From an uncultured Gemella sp. (GTDB lineage Bacteria; Bacillota; Bacilli; Staphylococcales; Gemellaceae), in NCBI GenBank assembly GCA_927911745.1, contig CAKMQF010000130.1, positions 1-14,857 on the forward strand: a DNA stretch of 14,857 nt. Direction: 5' to 3'. The stretch's first letter is position 1; every line of letters begins with the position of its first letter. The notes beneath the pieces are model-generated. The model did no database searches. It was given only the letters and a program-made list of their open reading frames with translations, and was not told the origin of the DNA. The translations under genes were made by a program, and so were the position numbers. Below, piece after piece: positions 14,815 through 14,857 of the stretch.

Positions 14815-14857
14815 CTTACTTTCACTAAGTTTAACATTATTTTTATATTCAGAAACA
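14785..14857 (-). CDS. ISL3-type transposase, C-terminal 23 residues only (partial)
   Basis: The - strand reads V-S-E-Y-K-N-N-V-K-L followed by a Lys/Ser-rich tail ending KQQNAA and a TAG stop (14787-14785). A short basic tail is typical of the C-terminus of such transposases, and its location next to the terminal repeat fits. The rest of the gene is outside the window, so no catalytic residue can be checked. Confidence 0.5.
   Translation of the reverse strand, partial: VSEYKNNVKLSESKKKSKQQNAA

Larger units (their letters stand above)
14739..14857 (-). mobile_element. ISL3-family insertion sequence, one end (continues beyond the window)
   Basis: GGCTCTTTGTCAAATTCGGG at 14739 is the type of terminal inverted repeat found in ISL3-family elements of streptococci (GGCTCTTTGTCAA). 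The 3' end of a reading frame on the - strand lies 46 bases inside, as expected for the transposase-distal end. ISL3 elements usually duplicate 8 bases of target; the candidate is TTTATCTC (14731-14738), and the other copy would lie beyond the window. Family assignment is from memory of the inverted repeat. Confidence 0.65.

Overview
The window comes from an AT-rich, low-GC Gram-positive (Bacilli). The Lactococcus-type class 1A dihydroorotate dehydrogenase, the compact ctsR-clpC-radA cluster, strong AGGAGG ribosome binding sites, sigma-A promoters and a streptococcal-looking ISL3-type end together suggest Gemella or a close relative. That assignment is an inference from gene content, not from a database search. 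All real genes are on the + strand, apart from an insertion-sequence transposase tail entering at the right edge on the - strand.

Left part (1-5613). A near-consensus promoter (49-77), a short structured non-coding stretch and a perfect terminator (180-209) look like a free-standing small RNA. Next comes an HrtBA-like (heme-export type) ABC transporter operon (494-2252). Three genes, most with their own terminators, follow: an unrecognised 128-aa protein, a TraX-family membrane protein, and a lipoprotein whose promoter contains a large palindrome resembling a PerR/Fur-family box. Two overlapping genes then encode a DUF1722/YbgA protein and a T4 endonuclease V-like (Pyr_excise) protein, a plausible DNA-repair pair.

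Middle (5664-10196). This holds a luciferase-like flavin monooxygenase, a DUF302 protein, a two-hairpin intergenic repeat/terminator module (7329-7458), a stand-alone fumarate-type pyrD, and a guanine-class purine riboswitch. In the riboswitch the terminator/antiterminator exchange can be traced base by base. It controls a xanthine permease (pbuX) that probably starts at a TTG codon.

Right part (10229-14857). A promoter with a CtsR operator just downstream of the predicted start drives ctsR-clpC-radA. The mcsA and mcsB genes that lie between ctsR and clpC in Bacillus and Staphylococcus are absent here. radA carries an extra T in a T6 run, which splits it into two frames. Its terminator hairpin ends exactly where an ISL3-family insertion sequence begins (14739).

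The most interesting points are the candidate sRNA, the DUF1722/Pyr_excise pair (the enzyme keeps Glu23 but not the catalytic N-terminal Thr), the palindrome in the lipoprotein promoter, the dispersed repeat module, the radA frameshift and the mcsAB-less CtsR operon. I see no CRISPR array, phage module, tRNA or rRNA. No strongly supported, wholly new multi-gene system stands out.
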